DNA from: UBA9715 sp045614225 | Lineage (GTDB): Bacteria; Actinomycetota; Coriobacteriia; Coriobacteriales; Eggerthellaceae | NCBI GenBank assembly: GCA_045614225.1 | Contig: JAZLCO010000014.1 | Coordinates: 1 to 46,778 of the forward strand | Length of the DNA stretch: 46,778 nt | Direction: 5' to 3' | Shown: one piece after another, positions 7,537 through 15,203 of the stretch | Numbering within the stretch: the first letter of the stretch is position 1 | How the letters are laid out: each line of letters starts with the position of its first letter | Notes under the pieces: model-generated | The model's database searches: none | Seen by the model: only the letters and a program-made list of their open reading frames with translations | Told to the model about the DNA's origin: nothing | Made by a program: the position numbers and the translations under genes

Positions 7537-8157
7537 ATGGAGAAGCTTTACGCCGCAATCGGCAATTTCTACAACGAAGAGGGCACCCAGCTCATTGACG
7601 TTCCTGCTGACGAGCAGGAAATCTATGCAAAGGTTGAAGACATCATGGCACGCAACCCCATGTCGTCCAAACTCTCCGATGAGGACCTTGCGGTTCTGCG
7701 CGCCTACCTGCCGGCAATCGGCAGCGATGAGGCCACGCAGGACGAGCGTTTCTCGCTTCAGGGCAAGGGCATCGTGACGAAGACTGCCGAGGGTTGCGGC
7801 GTTGCCGCCAAGGCAACTGGCGAGCTCGATGTCAGCAGCCGTTGGGAGCTTCACCATGATCGCAAGCAGTGGTCGGGCACCATGAAAGTGGACCGTTTGG
7901 GCGGCGAGGCACAGGTGAAGGAGCTCACCTTCGACTTCTACTACATGTCCATTGGCCAGGATGCCGACGGCAACTTCATCGTGCTATACAACGAGCACTA
8001 CACCCGCTCGTTCAACGATCCGTACCATCTGGCCGACTTCAACAACGGTGGCCAGGCTCAGGCCATTCGTTATGACATTTCGAAGCACATCCAGTGGGGC
8101 TTCTACATGCATGTCAAGTGCTCGCTGCGCACCGACGAGGGCACGCTGGTGCTCTAA
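7537..8157 (+). CDS. Hypothetical protein, 206 aa
   Basis: I do not recognise a family. The protein is soluble-looking with no signal peptide or membrane segment. The N-terminal ~70 residues are acidic and helical (YAAIGNFYNEEGTQLIDV...). The C-terminal part is rich in beta-prone and aromatic residues (FDFYYMSIGQDADGNFIVLYNEHYTRSF) and may be one globular domain. GAAAGGA precedes the ATG, and a good terminator follows, so it is probably monocistronic. It is divergent from the LysR gene and upstream of moeA. Confidence 0.8.
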   Translation: MEKLYAAIGNFYNEEGTQLIDVPADEQEIYAKVEDIMARNPMSSKLSDEDLAVLRAYLPAIGSDEATQDERFSLQGKGIVTKTAEGCGVAAKATGELDVSSRWELHHDRKQWSGTMKVDRLGGEAQVKELTFDFYYMSIGQDADGNFIVLYNEHYTRSFNDPYHLADFNNGGQAQAIRYDISKHIQWGFYMHVKCSLRTDEGTLVL

Positions 8158-8187
8158 GCATCTTCAGCAAACAGGAGAGCAAGTGGG

Positions 8188-8215
8188 AAGGCCGTCCGTC
8201 TAGGGCGGCCTTTTT
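8188..8215 (+). terminator. Intrinsic terminator
   Basis: AAGGCCGTCC-gtcta-GGGCGGCCTTTTT forms a stem with a T-run, about 30 bases after the stop of the 206-aa gene. Confidence 0.9.
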
Positions 8216-8374
8216 GTGTCGACGTTTTTGCATGGTGGAAAGGTTGGCTGTCTCGTTCTCGTTTGGAGCACCGTTTTGGAAATATTTGACCGTTTCGAAT
8301 GATGCGAATAATAAAACATTCGGGTGCGATATTATTTTCCTATAAGCATAAATCAAGATTGAAAGGCGATAGTC

Positions 8375-9706
8375 ATGCGCGATCATTCGAAACACGTTGA
8401 GCTCAAGCGCGAAGAAGCCATCGCACGGCTCGTCGAGGCTGCGAAGTTTGAACCGCAGGTCGAGGTTGTTGATATCCACGAGGCATTCGGTCGAGTGACG
8501 GCAGTCGATTGCAGGGCGAAAGTCGATGTACCCAATGCGTTGTGTGCGCAGATGGATGGCATTGCCGTGCGTTTCGTCGACTTCGAGGGCGGCATGCCCG
8601 ATACGAGCGCATGGCAGCTCGGTCGCGAATTCGATTGGGCCAACACCGGCACGGCGTTGCCCGAAGGCTTCGACACTGCCATCAGGATCGAAGACGTGCA
8701 GTTCGACGGTGGAGTCGGAGAGGTCGGGCTTGACAATCTGAATCCAGGACGGCTTGAGATTCTCGTTGCGCCGGGCAAGCGCGGTGCAAGCTGCCGCGAG
8801 AAGGGCGCGAACTTCGAGGCAGGGCAGTTGCTGCTGCCTGCAGGCACGCGTTTGACTCCCACGAAGATTTCCGCGCTTGCGATGTGCGGCTATTCCGAGG
8901 TCGGGGTTATCGTGCAGCCTAAGGTTGTGTTCATCCCCACGGGCGACGAGCTGGTGTCGCCTGGCCATGAGTTGCCGAAGGGCAAAGCGTACGACAGCAA
9001 TGGTGTGCTGCTCGAAGGCAAGCTGCTTTTGTGGGGCGCCGATCCCGTCATTTACGAGTGCATTCCCGACGATTGGTGCATCATCAAAGAAACGATTCTG
9101 AAGGCGTGCGCCGAAGCTGACATCGTGGCGATAAACGCCGGCTCGTCGAAAGGTGCCAAGGATTTCACGATGGAAATCCTCGAGGAAATCGGGCAGGTCA
9201 TCTGCCATGAAACAAATCACGGACCTGGTCGCCACACAAGCGCATCGATTGTAAACGGTACCCCAGTTCTCGGTCTCTCGGGTCCGCCGTCGGGTTGCGA
9301 GATCACGGCGGACTGGTACCTCAAGCCGCTCGTCGACAGTTTCCTGTTCGGGAAGGTTGTCGAGTTCGAAAAAGTGACAGCCGTGGCCGGGGACTTCGGC
9401 CAGTCGATTGGACACGGTCCCGGCGGCGGCCCTGGCGGCCTGGCAAAGGGCAAGGGCCCTGGTGGTCTCGGCAGCGGTCCAGGTGGCAAGGGTCCAGGCA
9501 AGGACTTCTTCGCTATCCGCCCCGTGAGTCTCGAGCGCACGCCTGAAGGCCTCATCGCCAAGCCAATCGCAAATGGCCTCCATACCGACTTGCTCAAACT
9601 CGACGAGGCCGATGGCTATCTCGAAATGCACCCCTTTGCTTACCGCGATCTCGAACCTGGTGATGAGGTGACCGTCGAGCTGCGCTATCCTTACACGCAG
9701 ATGTAA
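8375..9706 (+). CDS. moeA: Molybdopterin molybdotransferase MoeA with Gly/Pro-rich insertion
   Basis: The 443-aa protein shows the MoeA order. These are AQMDGIAV at 59-66 (usual SAMDGYAV), PTGDEL at 188-193, KAYDSNG at 204-210, NAGSSKGAKDFT at 254-265 (the GGVS-type loop), and GTPVLGLSGPPSG at 295-307 (usual GLPGNP). MoeA inserts molybdate into adenylylated molybdopterin in the last step of cofactor synthesis. An unusual low-complexity stretch of about 30 residues (347-376, Gly/Pro/Lys-rich) interrupts the start of C-terminal domain IV. GAAAGG precedes the ATG. The upstream region contains ACCGTTTCGAATGATGCG, a weak relative of the motif seen before the Mop gene. It probably forms an operon with the DUF364 gene. 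Confidence 0.92.
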   Translation: MRDHSKHVELKREEAIARLVEAAKFEPQVEVVDIHEAFGRVTAVDCRAKVDVPNALCAQMDGIAVRFVDFEGGMPDTSAWQLGREFDWANTGTALPEGFDTAIRIEDVQFDGGVGEVGLDNLNPGRLEILVAPGKRGASCREKGANFEAGQLLLPAGTRLTPTKISALAMCGYSEVGVIVQPKVVFIPTGDELVSPGHELPKGKAYDSNGVLLEGKLLLWGADPVIYECIPDDWCIIKETILKACAEADIVAINAGSSKGAKDFTMEILEEIGQVICHETNHGPGRHTSASIVNGTPVLGLSGPPSGCEITADWYLKPLVDSFLFGKVVEFEKVTAVAGDFGQSIGHGPGGGPGGLAKGKGPGGLGSGPGGKGPGKDFFAIRPVSLERTPEGLIAKPIANGLHTDLLKLDEADGYLEMHPFAYRDLEPGDEVTVELRYPYTQM

Positions 9707-9760
9707 TGCGTTGAAAAAACGACTATCTTTTCAGCGCGTGATTTAGAGGAGGAAATGGAC

Positions 9761-10594
9761 ATGGCTCCGTGCGAAGGCGTCAAACGCATCCCTGGCTGGA
9801 AAGAACTCGAACAGTTCCCTGTTCAATGGGAGATTTACAAGCGTTTGGTCGAGGGCGTGCCGGAGGGTATTGCCGTCAAGGATGTGCTTGTAGGCAACCA
9901 TTGGTCGATTGTCGAGGCTGAAAGCGGCTGCGGCATGGCCATGAACGTGAGCGGCGGCCGTGGCACGTACGGGCTGTATCCGAATGCACTGCACATGGAG
10001 CTTCGCGATTTGGCTGCACAGTGCGCAAGCTGGAATTTCCTCGAGGCGAGTGTGGGCGTTGCGGCGCTCAATGCCTGGTATTCTACGCCCGAACACGCCG
10101 CTGCTGTCGGCATGAAAATCGAGGAGAAAGGCTCGAACGACGGCTTTGAGCTGTATCGCCGTTTGTGCGCGGGCAAGAAAGTGACGGTCGTAGGCCATTT
10201 TCCGTTGATTGAGCGTTTGGCGCCTGAATGCGAGCTCACGATTCTCGAGCGCAATCCGAGTGGCGATGACGTGCCTGACCCTGGGTGCGAATATATCATC
10301 CCGCATCAGGATTTTACGTTCATCACAGGCATCACATTGACGAACAAGACGCTTCCACGCCTGCTGCAACTCTCGAAGCAGGGCAGCGGAAGCTGCATTC
10401 TCGTGGGCCCGAGCGTTGTGCCGGCCCCGGTGCTCTACGAATATGGCGTCGACTGCATGGCGGGTTCGGTCATTTCAGATCCCGAGCGCGCGAAAGCGGC
10501 CGTCATGCACGCCGCCACTTCGGGGATCTTCAAGCACGGCGTCCAGAAGATGCGCGTCGAGCGCCCTGGTTGGTTGAGTGAGGCGGGGAAGTAA
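9761..10594 (+). CDS. DUF4213/DUF364 protein (putative heavy-metal chelation domain)
   Basis: The 277-aa protein fits the two-domain DUF4213 (N-terminal, about 15-95) plus DUF364 (C-terminal, about 105-265) family, which Pfam labels putative heavy-metal chelation. Conserved-looking parts are VGNHWSIVE, the GKKVTVVGHFP nucleotide-like loop and NKTLPRLLQLS. No signal peptide, so it acts in the cytoplasm. The place right after moeA and before ABC importers suggests a role in handling molybdenum or its chelate; this is inference. AGAGGAGG at 9745-9752 is correctly spaced for the second ATG (9761) and too close to the first (9755), so I chose 9761. Confidence 0.8.
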   Translation: MAPCEGVKRIPGWKELEQFPVQWEIYKRLVEGVPEGIAVKDVLVGNHWSIVEAESGCGMAMNVSGGRGTYGLYPNALHMELRDLAAQCASWNFLEASVGVAALNAWYSTPEHAAAVGMKIEEKGSNDGFELYRRLCAGKKVTVVGHFPLIERLAPECELTILERNPSGDDVPDPGCEYIIPHQDFTFITGITLTNKTLPRLLQLSKQGSGSCILVGPSVVPAPVLYEYGVDCMAGSVISDPERAKAAVMHAATSGIFKHGVQKMRVERPGWLSEAGK

Positions 10595-10608
10595 GCGACT
10601 TCCTGCTT

Positions 10609-10683
10609 GGTGGCACGGTGCTCCCTGGGAACGGTGTGCCGTTTTCAAAATGGCACACCGTTCCCAGGGAGCACCGTGCCACC
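10609..10683. repeat. Long perfect palindrome (REP-like)
   Basis: The arms 10609-10640 and 10652-10683 are a perfect 32-bp inverted repeat with an 11-base centre that is itself nearly self-complementary. The element lies just after the DUF364 gene. One degenerate arm is seen at 6401-6436. It is much longer than a terminator needs and fits a mobile REP-type element. Confidence 0.9.
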
Positions 10684-10714
10684 TCGCTTCGTTGCAAAAA
10701 CAAGGATGAAATGC

Positions 10715-10742
10715 GGAAGGCCGCCTGGCAGGGCGGCCTTCC
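10715..10742. terminator. Bidirectional terminator
   Basis: GGAAGGCCGCC-tggca-GGGCGGCCTTCC sits between the convergent DUF364 and binding-protein genes. The stem is strong, but neither side has a long T-run. Confidence 0.65.
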
Positions 10743-10774
10743 TGATAGAAAGGGAGGAAAAGGATATTGCGTTC

Positions 10775-11917
10775 TTATGCCGGGTTCTCGCCATTGAGGA
10801 TGCGGGAGCACTCGTCGTCGGTGAGCTGATAGCCGTAGTACTGCATGTAGAAGTCCTTCGTCTCCTTCTCGATGTCGACATCGGCGAACTTGTCGGGGTT
10901 GAACTTCTTGGCAGCCCACAGTACCTGCAGCGCTTCCTCGCCGGAGTAGCGGTCCCACGAGAACACGCCGTTCGGGTTGGCGTAGACAGCGCCGTTCTTG
11001 ACGGCGGTGATGCCGCTCCAGGCCTCGTCAGCCTTCAAGGCCTCGACGGCGCTGGCAGCACCAACGCCCATGATGATGACCTCGGGGTCGGCAGCGACGA
11101 TTTCTTCCATCGTGACCTCGATGAGGTTGCCTTCCTTCTCGAGTGCGTTAACGCCACCAGCAAGTTTGATCCACTCGTCGACGATGCACTTCCTGCCGTC
11201 GACCTTGGTGAACGAATCGGAGCTGGCGATGTGCAGGACCTTGACGCGGTCTTCTTCCTTGATGTCCTTCATGCGGTCCTCAACGAGCTTGATGTTGGCG
11301 TCGAGGTAGTCCTGCCACTCCTTGGCGATTTCCTGGGCATCGGCGCCGAGCACCTCGGCCGTGATCCTGATGTCCTCGCGCAGGCCGTCGTAATCCTGGA
11401 ATGCAACGTTGACGGTTGCCAAGCCCTGCTTGCGGGCAGTCTCGGTGACGTCCTTGTCAGATGCGAACACGACATCGGGCTGCAGCTTGAGAGCTTCCTC
11501 GTAGTTGACCTCGCCGGCGCCGGTGCCCACGACGAGCGCTTCGACGTCCTTCAGGCGCGGATAGATGACATTGGGCCACGGGCGCTTCTTGAAGACCTCG
11601 GTGGTGCCGATCAGTTTGTCGGCGGCACCGAGCATCATGATGACCTGGTTGTGGGCATGCCACAGGTCGACGATCGTATTGATCTCGCCAGGAATCTCGA
11701 CTGCATCGCCCTTGATGTCGGTAATGGTGCGCGCAGCAGCACCGCTACCAGATGCGGCAGACGCGCTGCCGGAGGCGCTTGCGCTCGCGGAACCAGAAGC
11801 CGCAGCCGAGCCCGATCCGCTCGAGCAGCCAGCCAAGCCTGCGACCAATGCAGCTGCAGCAGCTCCAGAGCCGACCTTCACGAATTGACGCCTTGAAATA
11901 CCGTCGTTGTAAGTCAT
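10775..11917 (-). CDS. FecB/BtuF-like ABC substrate-binding lipoprotein 1 (Tat signal)
   Basis: The 380-aa protein starts with a Tat-type signal (ISRRQFVKVG), a hydrophobic stretch and the lipobox LAGCSS, then a Ser/Ala/Gly linker (about 35-65), so it should be a surface lipoprotein. The rest is a class III (TroA/BtuF-like) binding protein: DIKGDAVEIP, a long helix around 180-210, and the C-terminal lobe. This class binds iron chelates, cobalamin, or, in MolA-type systems, molybdate. Its permease and ATPase are on the other strand just upstream (12084, 13336). AAGGAGGAG fixes the start at 11917; an in-frame start at 11935 is less likely. Confidence 0.88.
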   Translation of the reverse strand: MTYNDGISRRQFVKVGSGAAAAALVAGLAGCSSGSGSAAASGSASASASGSASAASGSGAAARTITDIKGDAVEIPGEINTIVDLWHAHNQVIMMLGAADKLIGTTEVFKKRPWPNVIYPRLKDVEALVVGTGAGEVNYEEALKLQPDVVFASDKDVTETARKQGLATVNVAFQDYDGLREDIRITAEVLGADAQEIAKEWQDYLDANIKLVEDRMKDIKEEDRVKVLHIASSDSFTKVDGRKCIVDEWIKLAGGVNALEKEGNLIEVTMEEIVAADPEVIIMGVGAASAVEALKADEAWSGITAVKNGAVYANPNGVFSWDRYSGEEALQVLWAAKKFNPDKFADVDIEKETKDFYMQYYGYQLTDDECSRILNGENPA

Positions 11918-11968
11918 GGTTTCTCCTCCTTGCAATGCCGATTCACCTCGGCAGGGTGCTCGATTCTA

Positions 11969-12045
11969 CCAATTATTCGAGCACTTAAATATTATTGAAT
12001 AGATAGAATATTTACAAGAGGATATTTTTGTTACAGAATAATTTG
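11969..12045. promoter_or_regulatory. AT-rich divergent promoter region with CGAATWATTCG-like sites
   Basis: CCAATTATTCG at 11969-11979 differs from CGAATWATTCG at one position, and AGAATAATTTG at 12035-12045 at two. The interval separates the divergently transcribed binding-protein and permease genes of one transporter and so must hold both promoters. Regulator binding is inferred. Confidence 0.35.
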
Positions 12046-12083
12046 ATGTGGCGATGATTGGACACCTAGAAAGCAGAGAATCC

Positions 12084-13211
12084 ATGAACGACAAAAACGA
12101 AAGCGCCCAATCGAGTGGAGCAGCGCCGGACAGTGCTGCGGAAAAACCTGCTGGGAAAGCGAAGAAGAAGTTCGCACCCGAAGATGCGACCATCGAGGGC
12201 AAGAAGCAAGCACCGCTCGGCATCATTCTCATAGGATGCGGCATCGTGGTTGCAGCATTAGCCATCGCCTCGCTGTGCATCGGTCGCTACTCCGTCGATT
12301 TGCAGACCACGTTTGCGATTCTGGCCTCGCCATTCACGAACGCGGATCCAACGTGGACTTCCAACGACTACAACGTCATCATGAACATCCGATTGCCCCG
12401 TGTTTGCGCTGCGTTCCTCGTAGGTGCATCTCTGGCACTGTCGGGCGCATCGTACCAGGGTGTGTTCCAGAACCCTCTCGTCTCACCTGATTTATTGGGT
12501 GTCTCGTACGGCGCGTGCGTGGGCGCGGCGCTGTCGATCTTGCTGTACATGAACACCTGGCAGACACAGTTGTTCGCGTTCGTTGGCGGTCTGGTCACCG
12601 TTTTCATCACCGTTTCCATCCCAAAGTTCATGCATCGCCATTCGAACGTCATGATGGTGCTCTCGGGTGTTATCGTCGGCGGGTTCATGTCGTCAATCCT
12701 CGGTCTCATGAAATACGTGGCCGATCCCGACACGCAGCTCGCCTCCATCGTGTACTGGCAGCTTGGTTCCATTGCGAAGGTCGATTTCGATGTGCTGCGC
12801 TACACAGCACCGGTCATGATCGTTGCCGCCATCGTGCTTGTGGCCATGCGTTGGCGTTTGAACCTCATCTCGCTCGGCGAAGAGGAAGCGCGTTCGCTCG
12901 GCGTCGACCTGCGTCGTGAGCGCAACGTCATCATCATCGCGTCAACATTGCTTACGGCATCGGCTGTATCAGTTGCAGGTACCATTGGATGGGTGGGTTT
13001 GATCATCCCGCATGTCACGCGCCGCATCGTCGGTTCCGACAACAAGCGGTTGATTCCCACGGTCATCTTGGTGGCGGCTGCATTTATGATTCTGGTCGAT
13101 TTGTTCGCGCGCAACATCTCGGGCTACGAGATTCCGCTCGGCATCTTGACGGGCCTCGTCGGCGCCCCGATTTTTGGCTACATCCTCGTGAAGCAACGCG
13201 ACGTCGATTGA
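12084..13211 (+). CDS. FecCD-family ABC permease 1
   Basis: The 375-aa protein has a charged cytoplasmic N-terminal extension (about 1-55, Lys/Glu/Ala-rich) and then 9-10 hydrophobic helices of the FecCD/BtuC family. Family marks include RLPRVCAAFLVGASLALSGASYQGVFQNPLVSPDLLG and GLIIPHVTRRIVG. It forms the channel of an importer with the ATPase at 13336 and, very likely, the divergent lipoprotein at 10775. ATGs at 12048, 12054 and 12084 are in frame. I prefer 12084, preceded by AGCAGAG, but this is not certain. Confidence 0.88.
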   Translation: MNDKNESAQSSGAAPDSAAEKPAGKAKKKFAPEDATIEGKKQAPLGIILIGCGIVVAALAIASLCIGRYSVDLQTTFAILASPFTNADPTWTSNDYNVIMNIRLPRVCAAFLVGASLALSGASYQGVFQNPLVSPDLLGVSYGACVGAALSILLYMNTWQTQLFAFVGGLVTVFITVSIPKFMHRHSNVMMVLSGVIVGGFMSSILGLMKYVADPDTQLASIVYWQLGSIAKVDFDVLRYTAPVMIVAAIVLVAMRWRLNLISLGEEEARSLGVDLRRERNVIIIASTLLTASAVSVAGTIGWVGLIIPHVTRRIVGSDNKRLIPTVILVAAAFMILVDLFARNISGYEIPLGILTGLVGAPIFGYILVKQRDVD

Positions 13212-13221
13212 TTGCAGCAGT

Positions 13222-13284
13222 GAGTCGGGGGTCAGGGTACTGACTCTTTGTGCACAATGAGCCAGGGGCCAGGGCGCCGACTCA
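13222..13284. repeat. Tandem REP-like units
   Basis: Two diverged 25-bp units, GAGTC-GGGGGTCAGGGTACT-GACTC and GAGCC-AGGGGCCAGGGCGCC-GACTC, follow one another about 12 bp apart between the permease and ATPase genes. Each is an imperfect palindrome. The operon is probably read through them. Confidence 0.6.
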
Positions 13285-13335
13285 TTCCCCGCAGGAACAG
13301 TTCATCGATTTGAACGTATTGAAAGGTTTGCAGAA

Positions 13336-14121
13336 ATGGAACCCCTCATTGAAGTCAAAGACCTGGCTTTCCAATACTCGGCCCGCCGTGGAAACGTGTT
13401 CCAGAACGTTTCGTTCAGCGTGGAGAAAGGCGAGATGCTCACGCTGCTCGGGCCCAATGGTGCGGGCAAGTCGACGCTTTTGAACTGCATTGCCGGCTTG
13501 GCGTCGCCCACCGAGGGTTACGTGAAGGTGAACGGCGAGCCCGTCGAGAACTATTCCACACGCCGCTTGGCCAAGCACATCGGCTACGTGCGTCAGCACA
13601 TTGCGGTGACTTATGGCTATACGGTACGTGAATACCTGGTCATGGGTGCCGCACCGCGTATTGGCATGTTCGCCACGCCCAAAGAGGAAGATTACGAGCG
13701 CGTCGAGGAAGCCATTGCCGATCTGGAGCTTCAGAAACTAGCGGATCGCACTGTATCGCACCTTTCCGGAGGTGAGCGTCAGCGTGTTGCCGTGGCGCGC
13801 GCGATTGTTCAGAATCCCGAGGTCATATTGTTCGACGAGCCCACCAGCGCGCTTGATTTCGGCAACCAGATTCGCGTCATGCGCACGTGCAAGGATTTGG
13901 TTGAACGCGGGTACGCCGTCATCATGACGACGCACAACCCCGACCAGCCCATCCTGCTCGGTGGCAAGGTGGCCATGCTGAACGCCGATGGCACGCTTGC
14001 CGTGGGCGATGCGGACACGACGCTCACGAGCGAGCGTTTGAGCGAGCTGTATGGCACTGAGCTGCATCTCGTTTACGTTGAAAAGGTCGACCGCGTCGCT
14101 TGCGTGTCGAGTAAGCTCTAG
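13336..14121 (+). CDS. FecE/BtuD-like ABC ATPase 1
   Basis: The 261-aa protein has a Walker A GPNGAGKST at residues 39-47, the ABC signature LSGGERQRVAVARA, Walker B VILFDEPTSALD and an H-loop TTHNPDQ. It powers the FecCD-type importer whose permease is 124 bp upstream. The C-terminus LYGTELHLVYVEKVDRVACVSS aligns with the end of the second FecE-like ATPase at 20983, so the two systems are paralogous. GAAAGG about 11 bases upstream supports the ATG. Confidence 0.92.
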   Translation: MEPLIEVKDLAFQYSARRGNVFQNVSFSVEKGEMLTLLGPNGAGKSTLLNCIAGLASPTEGYVKVNGEPVENYSTRRLAKHIGYVRQHIAVTYGYTVREYLVMGAAPRIGMFATPKEEDYERVEEAIADLELQKLADRTVSHLSGGERQRVAVARAIVQNPEVILFDEPTSALDFGNQIRVMRTCKDLVERGYAVIMTTHNPDQPILLGGKVAMLNADGTLAVGDADTTLTSERLSELYGTELHLVYVEKVDRVACVSSKL

Positions 14122-14141
14122 TCTAAAAGCTGACATCGGGA

Positions 14142-14180
14142 AAGCTGACACATAGGTACCTGGTACCGGTGTGTCAGCTT
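14142..14180. repeat. REP-like palindrome
   Basis: AAGCTGACAC...GTGTCAGCTT forms an inverted repeat with two mismatches, centred on GGTACCTGGTACC. The 23 bp 14155-14177 are identical to 6374-6396. It lies between the convergent ATPase and modD genes. Confidence 0.75.
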
Positions 14181-14202
14181 CCGGTGTGTTGGCCCAATGT
14201 GA

Positions 14203-15045
14203 TTACAGCGCGGTCATGCGCACGCTCATGTCGAGGGGTTTGGCAGCGAAAGGCGCTGTCGTGGCGAGGCCATCGACACCTGTCGCGGCGTATGCGGCAG
14301 CGTTGCTAGGATTGATGCCACCTGCCGCTATGAGCGTGACGTACGGGTTGGCGGCGCGCAGCTCCTCAACCAGCGAAGCGAGTTCTTCGACTGGCACCTT
14401 GTCGAACTGGATGCCGTCGACGCCTGCTTCGGCCAACACGCGTGCTTGGTCGGCTGTCGCCTCCACGAACAGCTTCTTCTCGATGCAACGGCTGCGGAAT
14501 TCGGGGATGCGCTTGACGAATTCGTCGAAGCCTCCGAGGAACTTCATGTGATGGTCGAACACGAGCACCGTTTCGGAAAGCCCGAGGCGATGGGGGAAAG
14601 CTCCACCGACCATGACGGCTTCGACGAGCAGGTCTTTGCAACCAGGCATGCTCTTGCGTGTGGTCAGCACCTCGCAATGTGGGTTGACTTCATGTACGGC
14701 GTCTACCATGGTGCGTGTTTTCGTTGCAACGGCTGACAGGTGGTCGAGCAGGTTCAGGCCCACTTTCCACACCTGGTGCAAACTGCCAGCGGTTCCGCAG
14801 ATGCGAAGGATAGGCTCGTCGGGCACGATGTGGTCGCCCGATTTGTGCATCACTTCGACTTCGCAGCCCTCAATCTTCGCCAAGCGAGCGACTTCGTCAA
14901 CGCCGGCGATCACGCACGCTTCGCGCGAGAAATACTCCATTTCGCCGGGTGCGTCGCCGATGCCCAAGACAAGGCTTGTCAAGTCGACATAGGGCACGTC
15001 TTCGGAGATGAAGTAATCCAGGCGGTTATCGGATATGCGCAACAT
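14203..15045 (-). CDS. modD: ModD, NadC-like phosphoribosyltransferase family
   Basis: The 280-aa protein is a paralogue of quinolinate phosphoribosyltransferase, with an N-terminal mixed domain (about 1-110) and a TIM-like barrel with HKSGDHI, LLDHLSAVATKTRTMV, TTRKSMPGCKDL, GIQFDKV and AAGGINPSNAAAYAATGVDGLATT. The sequence and setting among molybdate transport genes fit ModD, found in some modABCD operons and of unproven reaction. It is not likely to be NadC, because nadA and nadB are absent nearby. It is divergent from the ModA-like gene at 15204. GGAGCA precedes the start. Confidence 0.85.
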   Translation of the reverse strand: MLRISDNRLDYFISEDVPYVDLTSLVLGIGDAPGEMEYFSREACVIAGVDEVARLAKIEGCEVEVMHKSGDHIVPDEPILRICGTAGSLHQVWKVGLNLLDHLSAVATKTRTMVDAVHEVNPHCEVLTTRKSMPGCKDLLVEAVMVGGAFPHRLGLSETVLVFDHHMKFLGGFDEFVKRIPEFRSRCIEKKLFVEATADQARVLAEAGVDGIQFDKVPVEELASLVEELRAANPYVTLIAAGGINPSNAAAYAATGVDGLATTAPFAAKPLDMSVRMTAL

Positions 15046-15061
15046 GATTGCTCCTTAATAA

Positions 15062-15072
15062 CGAATTATTCA
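15062..15072. promoter_or_regulatory. CGAATWATTCG-like site in the modD/ModA-like interval
   Basis: CGAATTATTCA differs at one base from the palindrome at 2789-2799. It lies 17 bp from the modD start within the 158-bp AT-rich interval between modD and the divergent binding-protein gene. Confidence 0.4.
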
Positions 15073-15203
15073 ATTCCCAGTAATATGCTACGTTGAAAAC
15101 AATTTTTACAACAAATAATCTAGCACTACTATAACAACTTTGCTTGAGAACAATCGCGCAGTGGGCGTTTTGAATCAAGCGGGAAAGGAAGGCGAGGGAT
15201 TCT

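Noticed and set aside
8114..9631. Long antisense frame opposite moeA
   Set aside because: Shadow of moeA; the encoded sequence has no family features and runs across a terminator.
14203..15045. Nicotinate-nucleotide pyrophosphorylase NadC for NAD synthesis
   Set aside because: The fold fits, but the setting among molybdate transport genes and the lack of nadA/nadB nearby favour ModD.
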